Assembly: GCF_000746025.2 (NCBI RefSeq)
Contig: NZ_CP045798.1
Location: forward strand, 2,897,501 to 2,961,500
Source of the DNA: Thermanaerosceptrum fracticalcis
Lineage (GTDB): Bacteria; Bacillota; Peptococcia; DRI-13
Direction: 5' to 3'
Length of the DNA: 64,000 nt
The notes below the pieces were generated by a model. It worked only from the letters and a program-made list of their open reading frames with translations, was not told the origin of the DNA and did not search any database. How positions within the stretch are numbered: the stretch's first letter is position 1; each line of letters begins with the position of its first letter. A program made the translations under genes and the position numbers. Of this stretch, positions 38,977-52,781 are shown in pieces.

Positions 38977-39260
38977 TGCGAAATCCCCATGAAGTGCTCA
39001 TCAAGCCTGTCGTTACAGAAAAGACCACTAACTTAATGGAAGAAAACAAGTACACCTTTGAAGTTGACAGAGATGCTAACAAGATCGAGATTAAGCATGC
39101 TGTAGAGTCCATTTTCAAAGTGAATGTGGTTGATGTGAAAACTTTAACTGTAAAAAGCAAACCGAAAAGAATGGGTAAATATGTGGGCAGAACTTCCAGC
39201 TGGAAGAAAGCCATAGTTACCCTTAAACCTGGTGAAAGACTGCCGATATTTGAAGGCTAG
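38976..39260 (+). CDS. rplW: Ribosomal protein L23
   Basis: The 94-residue protein at the tunnel exit docks trigger factor and SRP. It starts [20 protein letters not shown] 38976 overlaps the rplD stop, with GGAGGTG in the end of rplD as ribosome-binding site. Confidence 0.97.
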   Translation: MRNPHEVLIKPVVTEKTTNLMEENKYTFEVDRDANKIEIKHAVESIFKVNVVDVKTLTVKSKPKRMGKYVGRTSSWKKAIVTLKPGERLPIFEG

Positions 39261-39289
39261 TCTTAGACTTGTGTAAGGGAGGGAAAAAA

Positions 39290-40120
39290 ATGCCGGTTAA
39301 AAAATTTAAGCCAACATCCCCTGGTAGAAGGCAAATGACCGTTTCTACCTTTGAAGAAATTACTACCAATGAACCGGAAAAGTCGCTGGTCGAACCTTTG
39401 AAAAAGCACTCGGGCCGCAACAATGTAGGTAGACTTACTGTACGGCACCAGGGTGGCGGACATAAACGTTTATATCGTATTATCGATTTTAAACGGGATA
39501 AGGATGGTATTCCCGCCAAAGTTGCTACCATCGAATACGATCCTAACCGTTCCGCTAACATTGCCCTTTTACACTATGTAGATGGTGAGAAGAGATACAT
39601 TCTGGCTCCCCATGGCTTAAAGGTTGGAGACAAAGTTATTTCCGGTCCTGATGCAGATATTAAAGTGGGTAATGCCCTGCCGCTGGCCAACATTCCTGTA
39701 GGTACCGTTATTCATAACATCGAATTAAAGCCTAAAAAAGGTGGCCAGCTGGTAAGATCCGCGGGAGCTTCAGCCCAGCTCATGGCCAAAGAGAATAACT
39801 ATGCATCAATCCGGATGCCATCTGGGGAAGTCAGACTGGTTCATGTAAACTGTAAAGCTACTATCGGTCAGGTAGGGAACCTGGAGCATGAAAACATTAC
39901 CATCGGCAAGGCTGGCCGTGCACGCTGGATGGGCATCAGACCCACTAACCGTGGTGTGGTCATGAACCCGGTAGACCATCCCCATGGCGGTGGTGAAGGC
40001 CGTTCCCCCATTGGCCGGAAGAACCCTGTTACACCCTGGGGTAAACCAGCCATCGGAGGCAAAACACGGAAGAAGAAGAATCCTACAGATAAGTTTATCG
40101 TGAAGCCTCGCAAGAAGTAA
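39290..40120 (+). CDS. rplB: Ribosomal protein L2
   Basis: The 276-residue protein has the signature [17 protein letters not shown] with the conserved His near the peptidyl-transferase centre and starts [19 protein letters not shown] 39290 follows GGGAGGG; the upstream start at 39269 is unsupported. Confidence 0.98.
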   Translation: MPVKKFKPTSPGRRQMTVSTFEEITTNEPEKSLVEPLKKHSGRNNVGRLTVRHQGGGHKRLYRIIDFKRDKDGIPAKVATIEYDPNRSANIALLHYVDGEKRYILAPHGLKVGDKVISGPDADIKVGNALPLANIPVGTVIHNIELKPKKGGQLVRSAGASAQLMAKENNYASIRMPSGEVRLVHVNCKATIGQVGNLEHENITIGKAGRARWMGIRPTNRGVVMNPVDHPHGGGEGRSPIGRKNPVTPWGKPAIGGKTRKKKNPTDKFIVKPRKK

Positions 40121-40153
40121 TTGGCGATAACCGTTTGGAAAGGAGGCAAATAA

Positions 40154-40438
40154 ATGGGCAGATCATTGAAAAAAGGTCCTTTTATTGAAGATAGCCTTTT
40201 AAAGAAGATAGAAAAGATGAACAGCGCTAACGAAAAAAGAGTAATTAAGACATGGTCACGGCGTTCCACAATTTTCCCGCAGATGATCGGTCATACTATC
40301 GCTGTTTATGATGGGCGGAAACATGTTCCCGTCTATATCACAGAAGACATGGTAGGTCATAAGTTGGGTGAGTTTGCCCCGACAAGGACATTTAAGGGCC
40401 ACGGGAATCATACCGAGCGGTCTACTTCCTTAAAATAA
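40154..40438 (+). CDS. rpsS: Ribosomal protein S19
   Basis: The 94-residue head protein starts [18 protein letters not shown] and contains the signature [14 protein letters not shown] and [20 protein letters not shown] precedes ATG 40154. Confidence 0.98.
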   Translation: MGRSLKKGPFIEDSLLKKIEKMNSANEKRVIKTWSRRSTIFPQMIGHTIAVYDGRKHVPVYITEDMVGHKLGEFAPTRTFKGHGNHTERSTSLK

Positions 40439-40462
40439 ATTCCGGGAGAGGGGGTTATTTTC

Positions 40463-40804
40463 ATGCAAGCCAAAGCAATTGCTAAATATATTCGTATATC
40501 TCCCCGGAAAGCCCGCCAGGTCATCGATCTCATCCGGGGTAAGGATGTCAGAGAAGCTTTTGCCATTTTAAGATTTACACCACACAAGGCAACCAAACCC
40601 ATTGCCAAGGTGCTGAAATCTGCAGTGGCCAATGCTGAGCATAATTATGAAATGAATTCGGATCAACTCTATGTTAAGGAAGCTTACGTTGATGTAGGGC
40701 CTTCTTTGAAAAGAGTAATGCCTAGAGCTATGGGCCGTGCTGACTTGATTAGGAGACGCACCAGTCACGTGACAGTAGTGGTCAGCGAAAAGAAGGAGGG
40801 ATAA
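40463..40804 (+). CDS. rplV: Ribosomal protein L22
   Basis: The 113-residue protein starts [19 protein letters not shown] and has the extended loop with [18 protein letters not shown] that lines the exit tunnel, a site of macrolide resistance changes in other bacteria. Start ATG 40463 after GAGAGGGGG. Confidence 0.97.
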   Translation: MQAKAIAKYIRISPRKARQVIDLIRGKDVREAFAILRFTPHKATKPIAKVLKSAVANAEHNYEMNSDQLYVKEAYVDVGPSLKRVMPRAMGRADLIRRRTSHVTVVVSEKKEG

Positions 40805-40807
40805 TTA

Positions 40808-41476
40808 GTGGGTCAAAAGGTACATCCAAAAGGGTTACGTGTCGGCATTATCCGTGACTGGGACAGCAACTGGTATGCTGACAAGAATTATGCGGACCTT
40901 CTTCATGAGGATATTAAAATACGTGATTATGTTAAGGAAAAACTGTTCCAGGCCGGCATTTCCGGTGTTTTAATAGAGCGTGCTGCCAACAGGATCAAAG
41001 TATCCATTAAGACTGCAAAGCCTGGTATTGTAATCGGTCGGGGCGGTGCGGAAGTGGAAGCGCTGAGAAAAACCTTGGAAAAAATGACAGGTAAGAAGGT
41101 TAATGTAAATATTATTGAAGTGAAGAAGCCTGAGTTAGATGCCCAGTTAGTGGCTGAAAGTATTGCCGCTCAGCTGGTAAAAAGGGTTGCTTTCCGCAGA
41201 GCTATGAAGCAAGCGGTTTCCCGTACCATGCGTTTAGGGGCCCTGGGTATTAAAGTGTCTTGTTCCGGTCGTTTAGCTGGTGCCGAAATCGCTCGTACTG
41301 AATGGTACAGTGAAGGAAAGGTTCCTCTTCATACTTTACGGGCAGACATAGACTATGGTTTTGCTGAGGCCAATACCACTTACGGTAAAATTGGTGTTAA
41401 AGTATGGATTTACAAAGGAGAAGTACTTCCTGAACTGAAGAACAGGAAGGAGGAAAACAACAATGCTGGTGCCTAA
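40808..41476 (+). CDS. rpsC: Ribosomal protein S3
   Basis: The 222-residue protein starts [19 protein letters not shown], has a KH domain near residues 60-95 ([18 protein letters not shown]), and a C-terminal domain that shapes the mRNA entry. GTG 40808 follows AAGGAGGG at the end of rplV. It overlaps rplP by 14 bases. Confidence 0.97.
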   Translation: MGQKVHPKGLRVGIIRDWDSNWYADKNYADLLHEDIKIRDYVKEKLFQAGISGVLIERAANRIKVSIKTAKPGIVIGRGGAEVEALRKTLEKMTGKKVNVNIIEVKKPELDAQLVAESIAAQLVKRVAFRRAMKQAVSRTMRLGALGIKVSCSGRLAGAEIARTEWYSEGKVPLHTLRADIDYGFAEANTTYGKIGVKVWIYKGEVLPELKNRKEENNNAGA

Positions 41477-41897
41477 GAGAGTGAAATTCCGCCGTCCTCA
41501 CCGTGGTGTCATGAAAGGCAAAGCTACGCGTGGCAATACTGTTTCTTACGGAGAATACGGTCTCCAGGCGCTGGAACATGCCTGGATCACTAACCGTCAA
41601 ATTGAAGCTGCACGTATAGCCATGACCAGATATATCAAACGTGGTGGTAAGGTATGGATTAAAATTTTCCCCGATAAGCCCATTACCGCTAAACCCGCTG
41701 AAACACGGATGGGTAGTGGTAAAGGTTCTCCTGAGTATTGGGTAGCAGTAGTTAAGCCGGGTCGCGTTATGTTTGAGTTAGCTGGTGTTGACGAAGCTAT
41801 AGCGCGCGAAGCCCTGCGTTTAGCCTCCCATAAGCTGCCCATTAAAACCAAATTTGTAAAACGTGAGGAAATGGGTGGTGAAGCAAGTGAAAGCTAA
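41463..41897 (+). CDS. rplP: Ribosomal protein L16
   Basis: The 144-residue protein starts [20 protein letters not shown] and has the signature [19 protein letters not shown]. It contacts the A-site tRNA in the 50S subunit. ATG 41463 uses AGGAGG inside rpsC. Its end overlaps rpmC by 11 bases. Confidence 0.98.
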   Translation: MLVPKRVKFRRPHRGVMKGKATRGNTVSYGEYGLQALEHAWITNRQIEAARIAMTRYIKRGGKVWIKIFPDKPITAKPAETRMGSGKGSPEYWVAVVKPGRVMFELAGVDEAIAREALRLASHKLPIKTKFVKREEMGGEASES

Positions 41898-42084
41898 AAA
41901 TCTCCGTGATTTAACCAAAGATGAATTGACCCGTAAAATCGGTGAACTTAAAGAAGAGCTTTTTAACTTGCGCTTCCAGCTTGCCACCGGTCAATTGGAA
42001 AACCCTATGCGTATTAGGGAGGTCCGTAAAACCATCGCCCGGACCCAAACCGTCCTACGGGAAAGGGAAATCAAAGGACAATAA
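41887..42084 (+). CDS. rpmC: Ribosomal protein L29
   Basis: The 65-residue two-helix protein is [17 protein letters not shown] at the start with [15 protein letters not shown] in the middle. The frame is open upstream, but GTG 41887 behind GGTGGTGAAG gives the family's normal start. It lies near the tunnel exit beside L23. Confidence 0.95.
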   Translation: MKAKNLRDLTKDELTRKIGELKEELFNLRFQLATGQLENPMRIREVRKTIARTQTVLREREIKGQ

Positions 42085-42125
42085 GTGGTAAGACTTGGCA
42101 GCTTTTTGTAAAGGAGGTATTAGTT

Positions 42126-42386
42126 TTGGAAAGAGGAATGCGCAAAACTATGATTGGCATCGTGGTTAGCGACAAAATGGATAAAACCGTAGTCGTTGCT
42201 ATAGAAAACAACGTCAGACATCCCATGTATAACAAAATAATGAAAAAAACCAAAAAATATAAAGCCCATGATGAGGAAAATACCTGTAAAGTTGGCGATA
42301 AGGTTAAAATCATGGAGACTCGCCCCTTAAGCAAAGATAAGCGCTGGCGGGTTGCAGAAATTCTGGAGAAAGCTCCCATTGTTTAA
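42126..42386 (+). CDS. rpsQ: Ribosomal protein S17
   Basis: The 86-residue OB-fold protein starts [20 protein letters not shown] and has the signature [21 protein letters not shown] 42126 follows AAAGGAGG. Early 30S assembly protein. Confidence 0.97.
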   Translation: MERGMRKTMIGIVVSDKMDKTVVVAIENNVRHPMYNKIMKKTKKYKAHDEENTCKVGDKVKIMETRPLSKDKRWRVAEILEKAPIV

Positions 42387-42425
42387 GACAGGATTGTAGA
42401 TGCGTCCTGAAAGGAGGTTCGGACA

Positions 42426-42794
42426 GTGATTCAACAACAAACAACTTTAAAAGTTGCTGATAATAGTGGTGCCAAGCTTCTCATGTGTATCCGCGCCTTA
42501 GGCGGTTCCTATCGCCGCTATGCCTCCGTCGGTGATGTGATTATTGCTTCTGTTAAAGAAGCAACACCAGGTGGCGTTGTTAAGAAAGGTGACGTCGTAA
42601 AAGCTGTAGTTGTGCGCACTAAAGATGCTATTAGAAGACCTGATGGTTCATATATCCGTTTTGATGAAAACGCCGCAGTGATTATCAAGGATGACAAAAG
42701 CCCCAGAGGTACCCGTATATTCGGACCTGTTGCCCGTGAACTGCGTGAAAAAGAATATATGAAGATAATATCTCTGGCACCAGAAGTATTATAA
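42426..42794 (+). CDS. rplN: Ribosomal protein L14
   Basis: The 122-residue protein starts [20 protein letters not shown] and contains [17 protein letters not shown] and [15 protein letters not shown]. It forms an intersubunit bridge. GTG 42426 follows AAAGGAGG. Confidence 0.98.
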   Translation: MIQQQTTLKVADNSGAKLLMCIRALGGSYRRYASVGDVIIASVKEATPGGVVKKGDVVKAVVVRTKDAIRRPDGSYIRFDENAAVIIKDDKSPRGTRIFGPVARELREKEYMKIISLAPEVL

Positions 42795-42849
42795 GCCAAA
42801 GTTAAAAACAAGACCTTTGCAAGGTAATCTACCGCTGGAGGTGAACTAA

Positions 42850-43179
42850 ATGACAAAACCCAAGGTTCATGTCAAAAAAGGCGATATGGTACAGGTCATC
42901 ACAGGTAAAGATGCCGGAAAAAGAGGAAAGATCTTGAGCGTAGATCCCGAGAAAAGTAAGGTAATCGTTGAAGGCGTAAATATAGCCAAACGGCACACGA
43001 AACCGACGCAAAAAATGCCTCAGGGGGGAATTGTGGAGAAGGAAGCCCCCATTGCCAGCTCTAATGTGATGATCTACTGCAGTAAATGCAAAGAACCGGT
43101 ACGTATAAATAAAAAGATATTGGCTGATGGTCAGAAAGTAAGAACCTGTAACCAGTGCGGTGAACAGTTCGACAAATAA
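42850..43179 (+). CDS. rplX: Ribosomal protein L24
   Basis: The 109-residue KOW protein ([17 protein letters not shown]) starts 50S assembly. The C-terminus carries CSKC and CNQC, so it is the zinc-ribbon type of L24. ATG 42850 follows GGAGGTG. Confidence 0.97.
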   Translation: MTKPKVHVKKGDMVQVITGKDAGKRGKILSVDPEKSKVIVEGVNIAKRHTKPTQKMPQGGIVEKEAPIASSNVMIYCSKCKEPVRINKKILADGQKVRTCNQCGEQFDK

Positions 43180-43203
43180 TTGGCCGGAAGGGAGGTTCGA
43201 GAC

Positions 43204-43746
43204 ATGGCAAGAATGAAGGAGAAATATATAAAAGAAGTTGCACCTCTGATGATGCAGAAGTTTAACTATAAAAATGTCATGGAAATTCCCAAGTTGGAGA
43301 AAGTTGTTGTAAATATAGGCGTGGGAGAAGCAGTACAGAATCCCAAAGCCCTGGATGGTGCTGTGGCTGATTTAAGGGCGATCACAGGACAAAAACCCAT
43401 CGTTACCCGGGCTAAAAAGTCTATTGCCGCCTTTAAACTCCGGGCCGGGGTTCCTATTGGCACTAAAGTAACGTTAAGAAGCGAAAGAATGTATGAGTTC
43501 GTTGACAGGCTTTTTAACGTGGCACTACCCAGGGTTCGTGATTTCAGAGGTGTTTCGCCAAAAGGTTTTGACGGGCGCGGCAACTACACACTGGGCTTGA
43601 AAGAACAGTTAATCTTTCCGGAAATAGAATACGACAAGGTTGACCAGATTCGCGGGATGGATATTGTCTTTGTTACCACTGCCAAGACTGACGAAGAGGC
43701 AAAAGAACTCCTCAGATTATTGGGTATGCCTTTTGCTGAAAAGTAA
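43204..43746 (+). CDS. rplE: Ribosomal protein L5
   Basis: The 180-residue protein has the signature [18 protein letters not shown] and the segment [18 protein letters not shown]. It binds 5S rRNA and contacts P-site tRNA. ATG 43204 follows GGGAGG; the TTG at 43180 is not supported. Confidence 0.97.
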   Translation: MARMKEKYIKEVAPLMMQKFNYKNVMEIPKLEKVVVNIGVGEAVQNPKALDGAVADLRAITGQKPIVTRAKKSIAAFKLRAGVPIGTKVTLRSERMYEFVDRLFNVALPRVRDFRGVSPKGFDGRGNYTLGLKEQLIFPEIEYDKVDQIRGMDIVFVTTAKTDEEAKELLRLLGMPFAEK

Positions 43747-43777
43747 GGCACTAAATCTAAAATAAGGAGGGAATAGT

Positions 43778-43963
43778 GTGGCAAAGAAATCCATGATCAA
43801 TAAGCAGCAAAGGACACCCAAGTTTAGCACGCGGGCTTATCATAGATGTAAAATTTGTGGTCGTCCCCATGCTTACATGCGGAAGTTCGGCATGTGTCGT
43901 ATCTGCTTCCGTGAGCTGGCTTATGAAGGGCAAATACCCGGTGTTACTAAAGCCAGTTGGTAA
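43778..43963 (+). CDS. rpsZ: Ribosomal protein S14, zinc-binding type Z
   Basis: The 61-residue protein has CKIC and CRIC pairs, the short zinc-binding S14 form. GTG 43778 follows AAGGAGGG. Gram-positive bacteria often hold a zinc-free paralog elsewhere under Zur; none is seen here. Confidence 0.97.
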   Translation: MAKKSMINKQQRTPKFSTRAYHRCKICGRPHAYMRKFGMCRICFRELAYEGQIPGVTKASW

Positions 43964-43992
43964 GTTTAGACATAGGAAGGGGGTCGTTAAAT

Positions 43993-44391
43993 ATGGTGAT
44001 GACTGATCCAATTGCAGATTTTCTTACAAGGATTAGAAATGCCAACTCCGTTAATCACGAAAAAGTTGAGATTCCCGCTTCAAAGCTGAAGGCAACTTTG
44101 GCGGAAATCCTCAAAGCGGAGGGGCTTATCAAAGATTTTGAGATGATTGAAGATGGCAAACAAGGTGTGTTAAGACTTTATCTTAAATACGGTCCTAACA
44201 AGGAAAAAGTAATCACAGGTTTAAAGCGTATCAGTAAACCTGGCCTGCGCGTTTATGCGAAAAAAGATCAGGTGCCCCGTGTACTAGGCGGCTTAGGGAT
44301 AGCTGTAATTTCTACTTCCCAGGGGATCATGACTGATAAAGAAGCGAGAAAACGGGGCCTTGGTGGGGAAGTACTTTGTTACGTATGGTAA
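43993..44391 (+). CDS. rpsH: Ribosomal protein S8
   Basis: The 132-residue protein starts at [15 protein letters not shown] and ends with the signature [20 protein letters not shown]. It is a primary 16S rRNA binder and the spc-operon repressor in E. coli. ATG 43993 follows GAAGGGGG; the frame is open to 43957 but that overlaps rpsZ without need. Confidence 0.97.
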   Translation: MVMTDPIADFLTRIRNANSVNHEKVEIPASKLKATLAEILKAEGLIKDFEMIEDGKQGVLRLYLKYGPNKEKVITGLKRISKPGLRVYAKKDQVPRVLGGLGIAVISTSQGIMTDKEARKRGLGGEVLCYVW

Positions 44392-44483
44392 GCTGAGGTA
44401 ACTGCCTCCTAATGCTTTGCCAAAAGAAGTAAAGAACTAAACTCCGTAGGTCAAATGATAAGTTTTGCTCGGGAGGTGTGAAC

Positions 44484-45038
44484 ATGTCGAGAATAGGTAA
44501 ATTACCCATTGCAGTGCCTGCTGGCGTAGATGTGAAAATTGATAACAATCATGTTACGGTAAAAGGACCTAAAGGGATACTCACGAGGACCCTTCATAAG
44601 GATATCAATATAGAACTTACTGATGGAAAAATTATTGTCGCTCGTCCCAGTGATGAGAAAAATCATAAAGCCCTGCACGGTTTAACCAGAACCTTAGTTG
44701 CCAATATGGTGGAAGGTGTGACCAAGGGTTATCAAAAGGGTTTGGAACTGGTGGGAGTCGGTTACCGGGCAGCCAAACAAGGCAATAAACTTGTGCTGAC
44801 TGTAGGTTATTCTCACCCCGTGGAAATCGAACCGGAAGCAGGATTGGAGATAGAAGTGCCGGCACCTAACAAGATCATTGTTAAAGGCGCTGATAAAGAA
44901 AAAGTAGGGATGTTAGCTGCAAATATCCGTGCAGTGCGTGAACCAGAACCCTATAAAGGCAAAGGGATTAAGTACGATAACGAAGTTATTCGCCGTAAAG
45001 TTGGTAAGACAGGCGGTAAAGGCGGTAAGAAGAAGTAA
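44484..45038 (+). CDS. rplF: Ribosomal protein L6
   Basis: The 184-residue protein starts [18 protein letters not shown] and ends with the signature [19 protein letters not shown]. It is next to the sarcin-ricin loop. ATG 44484 follows GGGAGGTG. Confidence 0.97.
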   Translation: MSRIGKLPIAVPAGVDVKIDNNHVTVKGPKGILTRTLHKDINIELTDGKIIVARPSDEKNHKALHGLTRTLVANMVEGVTKGYQKGLELVGVGYRAAKQGNKLVLTVGYSHPVEIEPEAGLEIEVPAPNKIIVKGADKEKVGMLAANIRAVREPEPYKGKGIKYDNEVIRRKVGKTGGKGGKKK

Positions 45039-45080
45039 ATAAGCCTCTGAGTAAGTCGTATCGGAAGGGAGTGAAACTCG

Positions 45081-45449
45081 TTGATTACAAAACCCGATCG
45101 TAAAAAAGTCCGCCAAAAGAAACACTTAAGAATTCGTAAGCGTATTCAAGGAACCCTTGAACGCCCAAGATTGGCTGTATATAGAAGTCTCAAGCATATG
45201 TATGCCCAACTGATTGACGATGTTAAGGGAGTAACCCTGGTTTCAGCATCTACTCTTGAGACTGGTATCAAAGAGCAAATTGAAAATGGTGGGAATATGG
45301 ATGCCGCCAAAAAAGTAGGGGAACTCCTGGCTAAAAAGGCTATAGAAAAAGGCATCACAAACGTAGTATTCGATCGTGGCGGTAACCTGTATCACGGCCG
45401 TGTGAAGGCTGTAGCCGAGGGAGCCCGCGAGGGCGGTCTGCAATTCTAA
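45081..45449 (+). CDS. rplR: Ribosomal protein L18
   Basis: The 122-residue 5S rRNA binder starts [20 protein letters not shown] and ends [22 protein letters not shown] 45081 follows AAGGGAGTG. Confidence 0.97.
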   Translation: MITKPDRKKVRQKKHLRIRKRIQGTLERPRLAVYRSLKHMYAQLIDDVKGVTLVSASTLETGIKEQIENGGNMDAAKKVGELLAKKAIEKGITNVVFDRGGNLYHGRVKAVAEGAREGGLQF

Positions 45450-45475
45450 ATTACCGGCCAAAGGAGGGAAAAAGA

Positions 45476-45976
45476 ATGGCAAAAATTGACACAAACAACA
45501 TGGAATTCAGTGAAAAAGTTGTCTATATAAACCGTGTTGCGAAAGTTGTTAAAGGTGGTCGTCGTTTCAGCTTTAGTGCCCTAGTTGTAGTGGGCGATGG
45601 CAAAGGCCATGTTGGGGCCGGTTTGGGTAAAGCTACAGAAGTGCCTGAAGCTATCCGTAAAGGCATAGAAGATGCAAAAAAGAACTTAATTAACGTACCA
45701 CTGGTGGGAACAACCATCCCCCATGAAGTTTTAGGACGCTTTGGCGCAGGCAGTGTCATTATGAAACCTGCTTCTGAAGGTACTGGTGTTATCGCAGGCG
45801 GACCTGTACGCGCAGTGCTGGAACTGGCGGGAGTAAGGGACATCCTGACAAAATCTTTGGGCTCTAATAATGCCAACAATATGGTGAGAGCCACTTTAGA
45901 AGGATTAAAGAGTCTGAAGCGGGTCGAGGAAGTAGCCAGAATGCGCGGTAAATCCGTAGAAGAACTCTTAGGTTAG
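45476..45976 (+). CDS. rpsE: Ribosomal protein S5
   Basis: The 166-residue protein has the dsRNA-binding-like N-terminal domain ([24 protein letters not shown]) and contributes to accuracy and mRNA entry. ATG 45476 follows AAGGAGGG. Confidence 0.98.
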   Translation: MAKIDTNNMEFSEKVVYINRVAKVVKGGRRFSFSALVVVGDGKGHVGAGLGKATEVPEAIRKGIEDAKKNLINVPLVGTTIPHEVLGRFGAGSVIMKPASEGTGVIAGGPVRAVLELAGVRDILTKSLGSNNANNMVRATLEGLKSLKRVEEVARMRGKSVEELLG

Positions 45977-45988
45977 GGGGACAGACAC

Positions 45989-46174
45989 ATGGCTAAGTTG
46001 AAAATAACCCTGAAAAAGAGTGTTATCGGTTCCGATGATACTGTGCGTGATACTGTAAAATCCTTGGGCCTCAAAAAAACATATCAGAGTGTTATCCACG
46101 AAGATACTCCTGCTCTCCGTGGTAAAATTCGGAAAGTGGAACACTTGTTAGCTGTAGAAGAAGTGGCTCAGTGA
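45989..46174 (+). CDS. rpmD: Ribosomal protein L30
   Basis: The 61-residue protein starts [13 protein letters not shown] and has [20 protein letters not shown]. It lies 12 bases after rpsE with GGGGG as ribosome-binding site. Confidence 0.96.
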   Translation: MAKLKITLKKSVIGSDDTVRDTVKSLGLKKTYQSVIHEDTPALRGKIRKVEHLLAVEEVAQ

Positions 46175-46193
46175 CAAGAAGGAGGTGTAGCAG

Positions 46194-46637
46194 ATGAAAC
46201 TCCATGAATTACAACCGGCTCCAGGCTCCAGGCATACTGCTGTAAGAAAAGGGCGCGGTACCGGTTCCGGTCTTGGTAAAACAGGCGGCCGTGGCCATAA
46301 AGGCCAAAAAGCTCGTGCCGGCGGCGGAAAAGGACCGTACTTTGAGGGCGGTCAAACACCCTTACAGCGCCGTATGCCCAAGCGCGGGTTTACCAATATA
46401 TTTAAGAAGGAATTTGTGGTCATCAACCTGAAGGAGCTGGAAGACCGCTTTGAAAACGGTGCAGTGGTAACTCCTGAAGTTTTAGTCGAATCGGGGCTCG
46501 TGAAAAACGTACGCGATGGTATTAAGGTTCTCGGCAATGGGGAAATTACCAAAGCCTTAACGGTAAAAGCCCAAAGTTTTTCTAAAACTGCAGCTGATAA
46601 AATTACCGCTGCCGGCGGTCAAGTAGAGGTGATTTAG
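46194..46637 (+). CDS. rplO: Ribosomal protein L15
   Basis: The 147-residue protein starts [19 protein letters not shown] and has the glycine-rich region [26 protein letters not shown] precedes ATG 46194. Its stop codon abuts the GTG of secY. Confidence 0.98.
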   Translation: MKLHELQPAPGSRHTAVRKGRGTGSGLGKTGGRGHKGQKARAGGGKGPYFEGGQTPLQRRMPKRGFTNIFKKEFVVINLKELEDRFENGAVVTPEVLVESGLVKNVRDGIKVLGNGEITKALTVKAQSFSKTAADKITAAGGQVEVI

Positions 46638-49305
<2,668 letters not shown>

Positions 49306-49428
49306 ACCAGGGATGGCAAATACAGGGTGAGACAACGAGTGAAGTTCCCTGTTGGATCGCGATAAGGACAATTGCCCAGTAGTTTACTTGTTAAAGACGC
49401 TGTGCTCAGGATAAGGAGGTAGTATCCC

Positions 49429-49647
49429 ATGTCCAAACAGGATGTCATAGAAGTTGAAGGTACTGTACTGGAACCCCTACCCAATGCAATGTTTCGGGTT
49501 GAATTGGCAAATGGACACAAAGTTCTAGCGCATGTTTCCGGTAAAATCAGGATGAATTTTATCCGTATCCTGCCAGGGGACCGGGTCACTGTGGAGCTTT
49601 CACCATATGATTTGACCCGGGGGCGGATTACTTACCGCTTTAAGTAA
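49429..49647 (+). CDS. infA: Translation initiation factor IF-1
   Basis: The 72-residue S1/OB-fold protein contains [21 protein letters not shown] and ends [11 protein letters not shown]. It blocks the A site in initiation. ATG 49429 follows AAGGAGG. The 123-base gap from map contains no gene. Confidence 0.98.
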   Translation: MSKQDVIEVEGTVLEPLPNAMFRVELANGHKVLAHVSGKIRMNFIRILPGDRVTVELSPYDLTRGRITYRFK

Positions 49648-49736
49648 CTCCCTGGATTTAAGGAAAGGCGACACACCTGCTGAAGAACAGGTTATGCTTT
49701 AGGGGCAGGAATGTCCCCAATTAGGAGGTTATTACA

Positions 49737-49850
49737 GTGAAAGTCAGACCATCAGTTAAACCTATCTGTGAAAAATGTAAAATTATAAAACGTAAAGGCA
49801 GAGTTATGGTCATCTGCGAGAACCCGAAACACAAACAAAAACAAGGCTAA
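49737..49850 (+). CDS. rpmJ: Ribosomal protein L36
   Basis: A 37-residue frame starts [19 protein letters not shown] and ends with [13 protein letters not shown]. The C-x2-C, C and H residues form the zinc ribbon of the C+ type. GTG 49737 follows AGGAGG. It bridges infA and rpsM as in most bacteria. Confidence 0.97.
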   Translation: MKVRPSVKPICEKCKIIKRKGRVMVICENPKHKQKQG

Positions 49851-49854
49851 ATCA

Positions 49855-49928
49855 CCTCTCCACGGGCGGCTGATTAAGGGAAACCTTAAGTGTGGAGTAG
49901 AGTAGTTTTTCTACATTTTTTTTCATTT
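49855..49928 (+). promoter_or_regulatory. Structured leader in front of rpsM
   Basis: CTCCAC (49858-49863) pairs with GTGGAG (49892-49897), enclosing TTAAGG-GAAA-CCTTAA (49874-49889), a stem with a GNRA tetraloop. Then GTAG (49902-49905) with CTAC (49911-49914) and ATTTTTTTT look like a short-stem terminator. It may control the alpha cluster (rpsM-rpsK-rpsD-rpoA-rplQ). Confidence 0.5.
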
Positions 49929-49947
49929 CATCCTAGGAGGTGTAAAA

Positions 49948-50319
49948 ATGGCAAGGATTGCAGGTGTTGACTTGCCTCGTGAAAAAAGGGTTGAGATCGG
50001 CTTAACCTATATTTACGGCATAGGCAGGGCTACGGCCCAAAAAATACTGGAAAAGACAGGGGTAAACCCAGATACCAGGGTGAGAGATTTAACTGAAGAT
50101 GAAGTCAATAAGCTTCGGGAAGTTATTGATAAAGAGCATAAAGTAGAAGGCGACCTGAGACGGGAAGTTTCCTTAAACATTAAGCGTCTCATGGAGATTG
50201 GCTGCTATCGCGGCTTAAGACACCGTCGCGGTTTGCCAGTCCGTGGTCAAAGAACCAAGACTAATGCTCGTACCCGTAAAGGTCCCAGCAAGACCGTAGG
50301 TGTAAAACGCAAAAAGTAA
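49948..50319 (+). CDS. rpsM: Ribosomal protein S13
   Basis: The 123-residue protein starts [20 protein letters not shown] and ends with [20 protein letters not shown] and a basic tail reaching P-site tRNA. ATG 49948 follows TAGGAGG. Confidence 0.98.
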   Translation: MARIAGVDLPREKRVEIGLTYIYGIGRATAQKILEKTGVNPDTRVRDLTEDEVNKLREVIDKEHKVEGDLRREVSLNIKRLMEIGCYRGLRHRRGLPVRGQRTKTNARTRKGPSKTVGVKRKK

Positions 50320-50340
50320 TAAAGGGGTGAAGACGGAAAA

Positions 50341-50736
50341 ATGGCAAAAAGAACTGCTAATGCCCGCGTGAAACGTCGCGAGCGTAAGAATATTGAACAA
50401 GGTGTTGCCCATATTAAATCAACTTTTAACAATACAATCGTTACCATCACAGATATGGCCGGTAATACTATCTCCTGGGCTAGTGCCGGTGGACTTGGTT
50501 TTAAAGGTTCCAGAAAAAGTACTCCTTTTGCTGCTCAGATGGCAGCGGAGCAAGCGGCTAAAGCTGCTATGGAACACGGTCTTCGTGAAGTTGAATGTTT
50601 CGTTAAAGGTCCCGGGGCCGGACGCGAGGCCGCTATTCGTTCTCTACAGGCAACCGGTCTGGAGGTAAACATGATTAAAGATGTTACCCCCATTCCCCAC
50701 AATGGATGCCGTCCGCCCAAGCGTAGAAGAGTCTAA
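50341..50736 (+). CDS. rpsK: Ribosomal protein S11
   Basis: The 131-residue platform protein has [18 protein letters not shown] and the C-terminal signature [17 protein letters not shown]. Start ATG 50341 after AAAGGGGTG. Confidence 0.98.
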   Translation: MAKRTANARVKRRERKNIEQGVAHIKSTFNNTIVTITDMAGNTISWASAGGLGFKGSRKSTPFAAQMAAEQAAKAAMEHGLREVECFVKGPGAGREAAIRSLQATGLEVNMIKDVTPIPHNGCRPPKRRRV

Positions 50737-50750
50737 GGAGGTGTTAATTC

Positions 50751-51377
50751 ATGGCAAGATATACAGGTCCTGTCTGCAGACTTTGTCGTCGTGAGGGTTT
50801 AAAACTGTACCTGAAAGGTGACCGTTGTTATACAGACAAATGTGCCATCGATAGAAGAGCTTATGCACCCGGCCAGCACGGTCAAAGCCGTAAGAAGACC
50901 TCGGAATACGGTCTGCAGTTAAGGGAAAAACAAAAGGCTCGTCGTATTTACGGCGTACTGGAAAAACAGTTCAGAAACTATTTTGAAAAGGCTGACCGTC
51001 AAGGAGGAGTTACTGGCGAAAACCTCCTTAGACTGTTAGAAAGACGTTTAGACAATGTTGTTTTCCGTTTAGGTTTTGCCAGTTCCCGTCCGGAAGCACG
51101 CCAGCTTGTGAAGCACAATCACTTTACGCTAAACGGACATAAAGCCAATATCCCATCAATGCTCGTTAGTGTAGGCGATGTTATCAGGGTAAAAGAAAAG
51201 AGTCTTGATTCTCTTAAGTTCCAGGAAATGAAAGAACTCATTGCCCATAAAAACCCGCCCGCATGGTTAGAACTCGACCGTGACCAGATGGCTGGTAAGG
51301 TAGTAGCTCTGCCAACGAGAGAACAAATTGATGTACCTGTACAGGAACATCTCATTGTCGAATTGTACTCCAGATAG
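50751..51377 (+). CDS. rpsD: Ribosomal protein S4
   Basis: The 208-residue protein has an S4 RNA-binding domain near residue 95 ([25 protein letters not shown]). The N-terminus keeps CRLCRREG and CYTDKC, a zinc-binding type. Here it lies in the alpha cluster between rpsK and rpoA, unlike Bacillus where it is separate. ATG 50751 follows AAGGAGG. Confidence 0.98.
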   Translation: MARYTGPVCRLCRREGLKLYLKGDRCYTDKCAIDRRAYAPGQHGQSRKKTSEYGLQLREKQKARRIYGVLEKQFRNYFEKADRQGGVTGENLLRLLERRLDNVVFRLGFASSRPEARQLVKHNHFTLNGHKANIPSMLVSVGDVIRVKEKSLDSLKFQEMKELIAHKNPPAWLELDRDQMAGKVVALPTREQIDVPVQEHLIVELYSR

Positions 51378-51439
51378 GTGTGAGTTATTATTTTACTTGT
51401 TTCTGGGAGAATGATTGGATCGAGTAGGAGGGTTAGCCT

Positions 51440-52387
51440 ATGATTGAGATTGAAAAACCCAAAATCGAGTGCGTGGAGATAAATGATAGTAAATCTTATG
51501 CAAAGTTTGTGGTGGAACCTCTCGAGAGGGGTTATGGTATCACCTTAGGCAACTCTTTGCGGCGTATATTATTGTCGTCCCTTCCTGGAGCGGCTGTTAC
51601 ATCTATCAAGATTGAGGGAGTTCTGCATGAGTTTTCCACTGTACCGGGTGTTGTGGAAGATGTGACAGATATTATCCTGAATCTCAAGTCCTTATCACTT
51701 AAGGTTCATGGTGATGAACTGCAGGTAATACGTATTGACGCTAAAGGACCGGGGGAAGTCTTAGCATCAGATATTATTAGGAGTAGCCAGGTCGAAGTTC
51801 TTAATCCGGATCTTCACATAGCCACTTTGGATAATGGCGCCCATTTAGTCATGGAAATGACGGTGGAAAAAGGACGGGGCTATAGGTCCGCTGAGAAAAA
51901 CAAAAAAGAGGACCACGTGATCGGTGTGATTCCCATAGACTCCATTTTCTCTCCTGTGCGGAAAGTTAATTACAGTGTTTCAGATACCAGGGTTGGACAG
52001 ATCACAGATTACGATAAACTCACCCTGGAAATTTGGACCAATGGTACTATTGCCCCTGATGAGGCTGTTAGTCTCTCCGCTAAAATCCTTAATGACCATC
52101 TTAAACTCTTTATTGGTCTTACGGAAAAGATCGGCGATGTGGAGATCATGGTGGAAAAAGAAGAGGAAGAGCGGGATAAGATTCTAGACATGAGTATTGA
52201 GGAATTAGACCTCTCCGTTCGTTCCTATAACTGCCTCAAACGTGCCGGCATCAATACCGTCGGCGAACTGATCATGAAAACAGAAGAAGACATGATGAAA
52301 GTCAGAAACCTGGGTAAGAAATCTTTAGAAGAAGTTGATGAAAAACTTGCCTCTTTAGGTCTTAGCTTGAGGAAGTCTGACGAGTAG
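51440..52387 (+). CDS. rpoA: RNA polymerase alpha subunit
   Basis: The 315-residue subunit has the N-terminal assembly domain ([23 protein letters not shown]-type segment near residue 30) and the C-terminal domain binding UP elements and activators ([22 protein letters not shown] near residue 253). ATG 51440 follows AGGAGGG. Embedded in the alpha cluster. Confidence 0.98.
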   Translation: MIEIEKPKIECVEINDSKSYAKFVVEPLERGYGITLGNSLRRILLSSLPGAAVTSIKIEGVLHEFSTVPGVVEDVTDIILNLKSLSLKVHGDELQVIRIDAKGPGEVLASDIIRSSQVEVLNPDLHIATLDNGAHLVMEMTVEKGRGYRSAEKNKKEDHVIGVIPIDSIFSPVRKVNYSVSDTRVGQITDYDKLTLEIWTNGTIAPDEAVSLSAKILNDHLKLFIGLTEKIGDVEIMVEKEEEERDKILDMSIEELDLSVRSYNCLKRAGINTVGELIMKTEEDMMKVRNLGKKSLEEVDEKLASLGLSLRKSDE

Positions 52388-52417
52388 GTTCAGTCTTGCT
52401 GTAAAGGAGGTTTGAAT

Positions 52418-52756
52418 ATGGCCTACAGAAAACTTGGACGCAATACGGGACAACGTCGTGCTCTTTTAAGAAGCATCGTAACCTCTCTTCTTAAAAACGG
52501 ACGTATCCAGACTACAGAGTCGAAAGCCAAAGAGCTGACCAGTATTGCCGAGAAGATGGTTACGCTAGCCAAACAAGGTGATCTTCACGCCCGTCGTCAA
52601 GCGGCTGCCTACCTTTTGGACGAGAGCGTTGTAAAAGATTTATTTGATAACATTGGCAAGAAATATGCTGACCGCCAAGGGGGATATACCCGGATTATCA
52701 AAGTAGGGAACCGTCGCGGTGATGCAGCACCTGTGGTGATAGTAGAGTTAGTTTAG
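52418..52756 (+). CDS. rplQ: Ribosomal protein L17
   Basis: The 112-residue protein starts [20 protein letters not shown] and is the usual last gene of the alpha cluster. ATG 52418 follows AAAGGAGG; the in-frame TTG at 52412 is too close to it. Confidence 0.97.
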   Translation: MAYRKLGRNTGQRRALLRSIVTSLLKNGRIQTTESKAKELTSIAEKMVTLAKQGDLHARRQAAAYLLDESVVKDLFDNIGKKYADRQGGYTRIIKVGNRRGDAAPVVIVELV

Positions 52757-52781
52757 ACGAGGTTAGTGACTTAAACCAGAG

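Noticed and set aside
49306-49428. Expected KOW-domain gene between map and infA
   Set aside because: The 123-base gap has no frame of useful length, so the gene is absent here.
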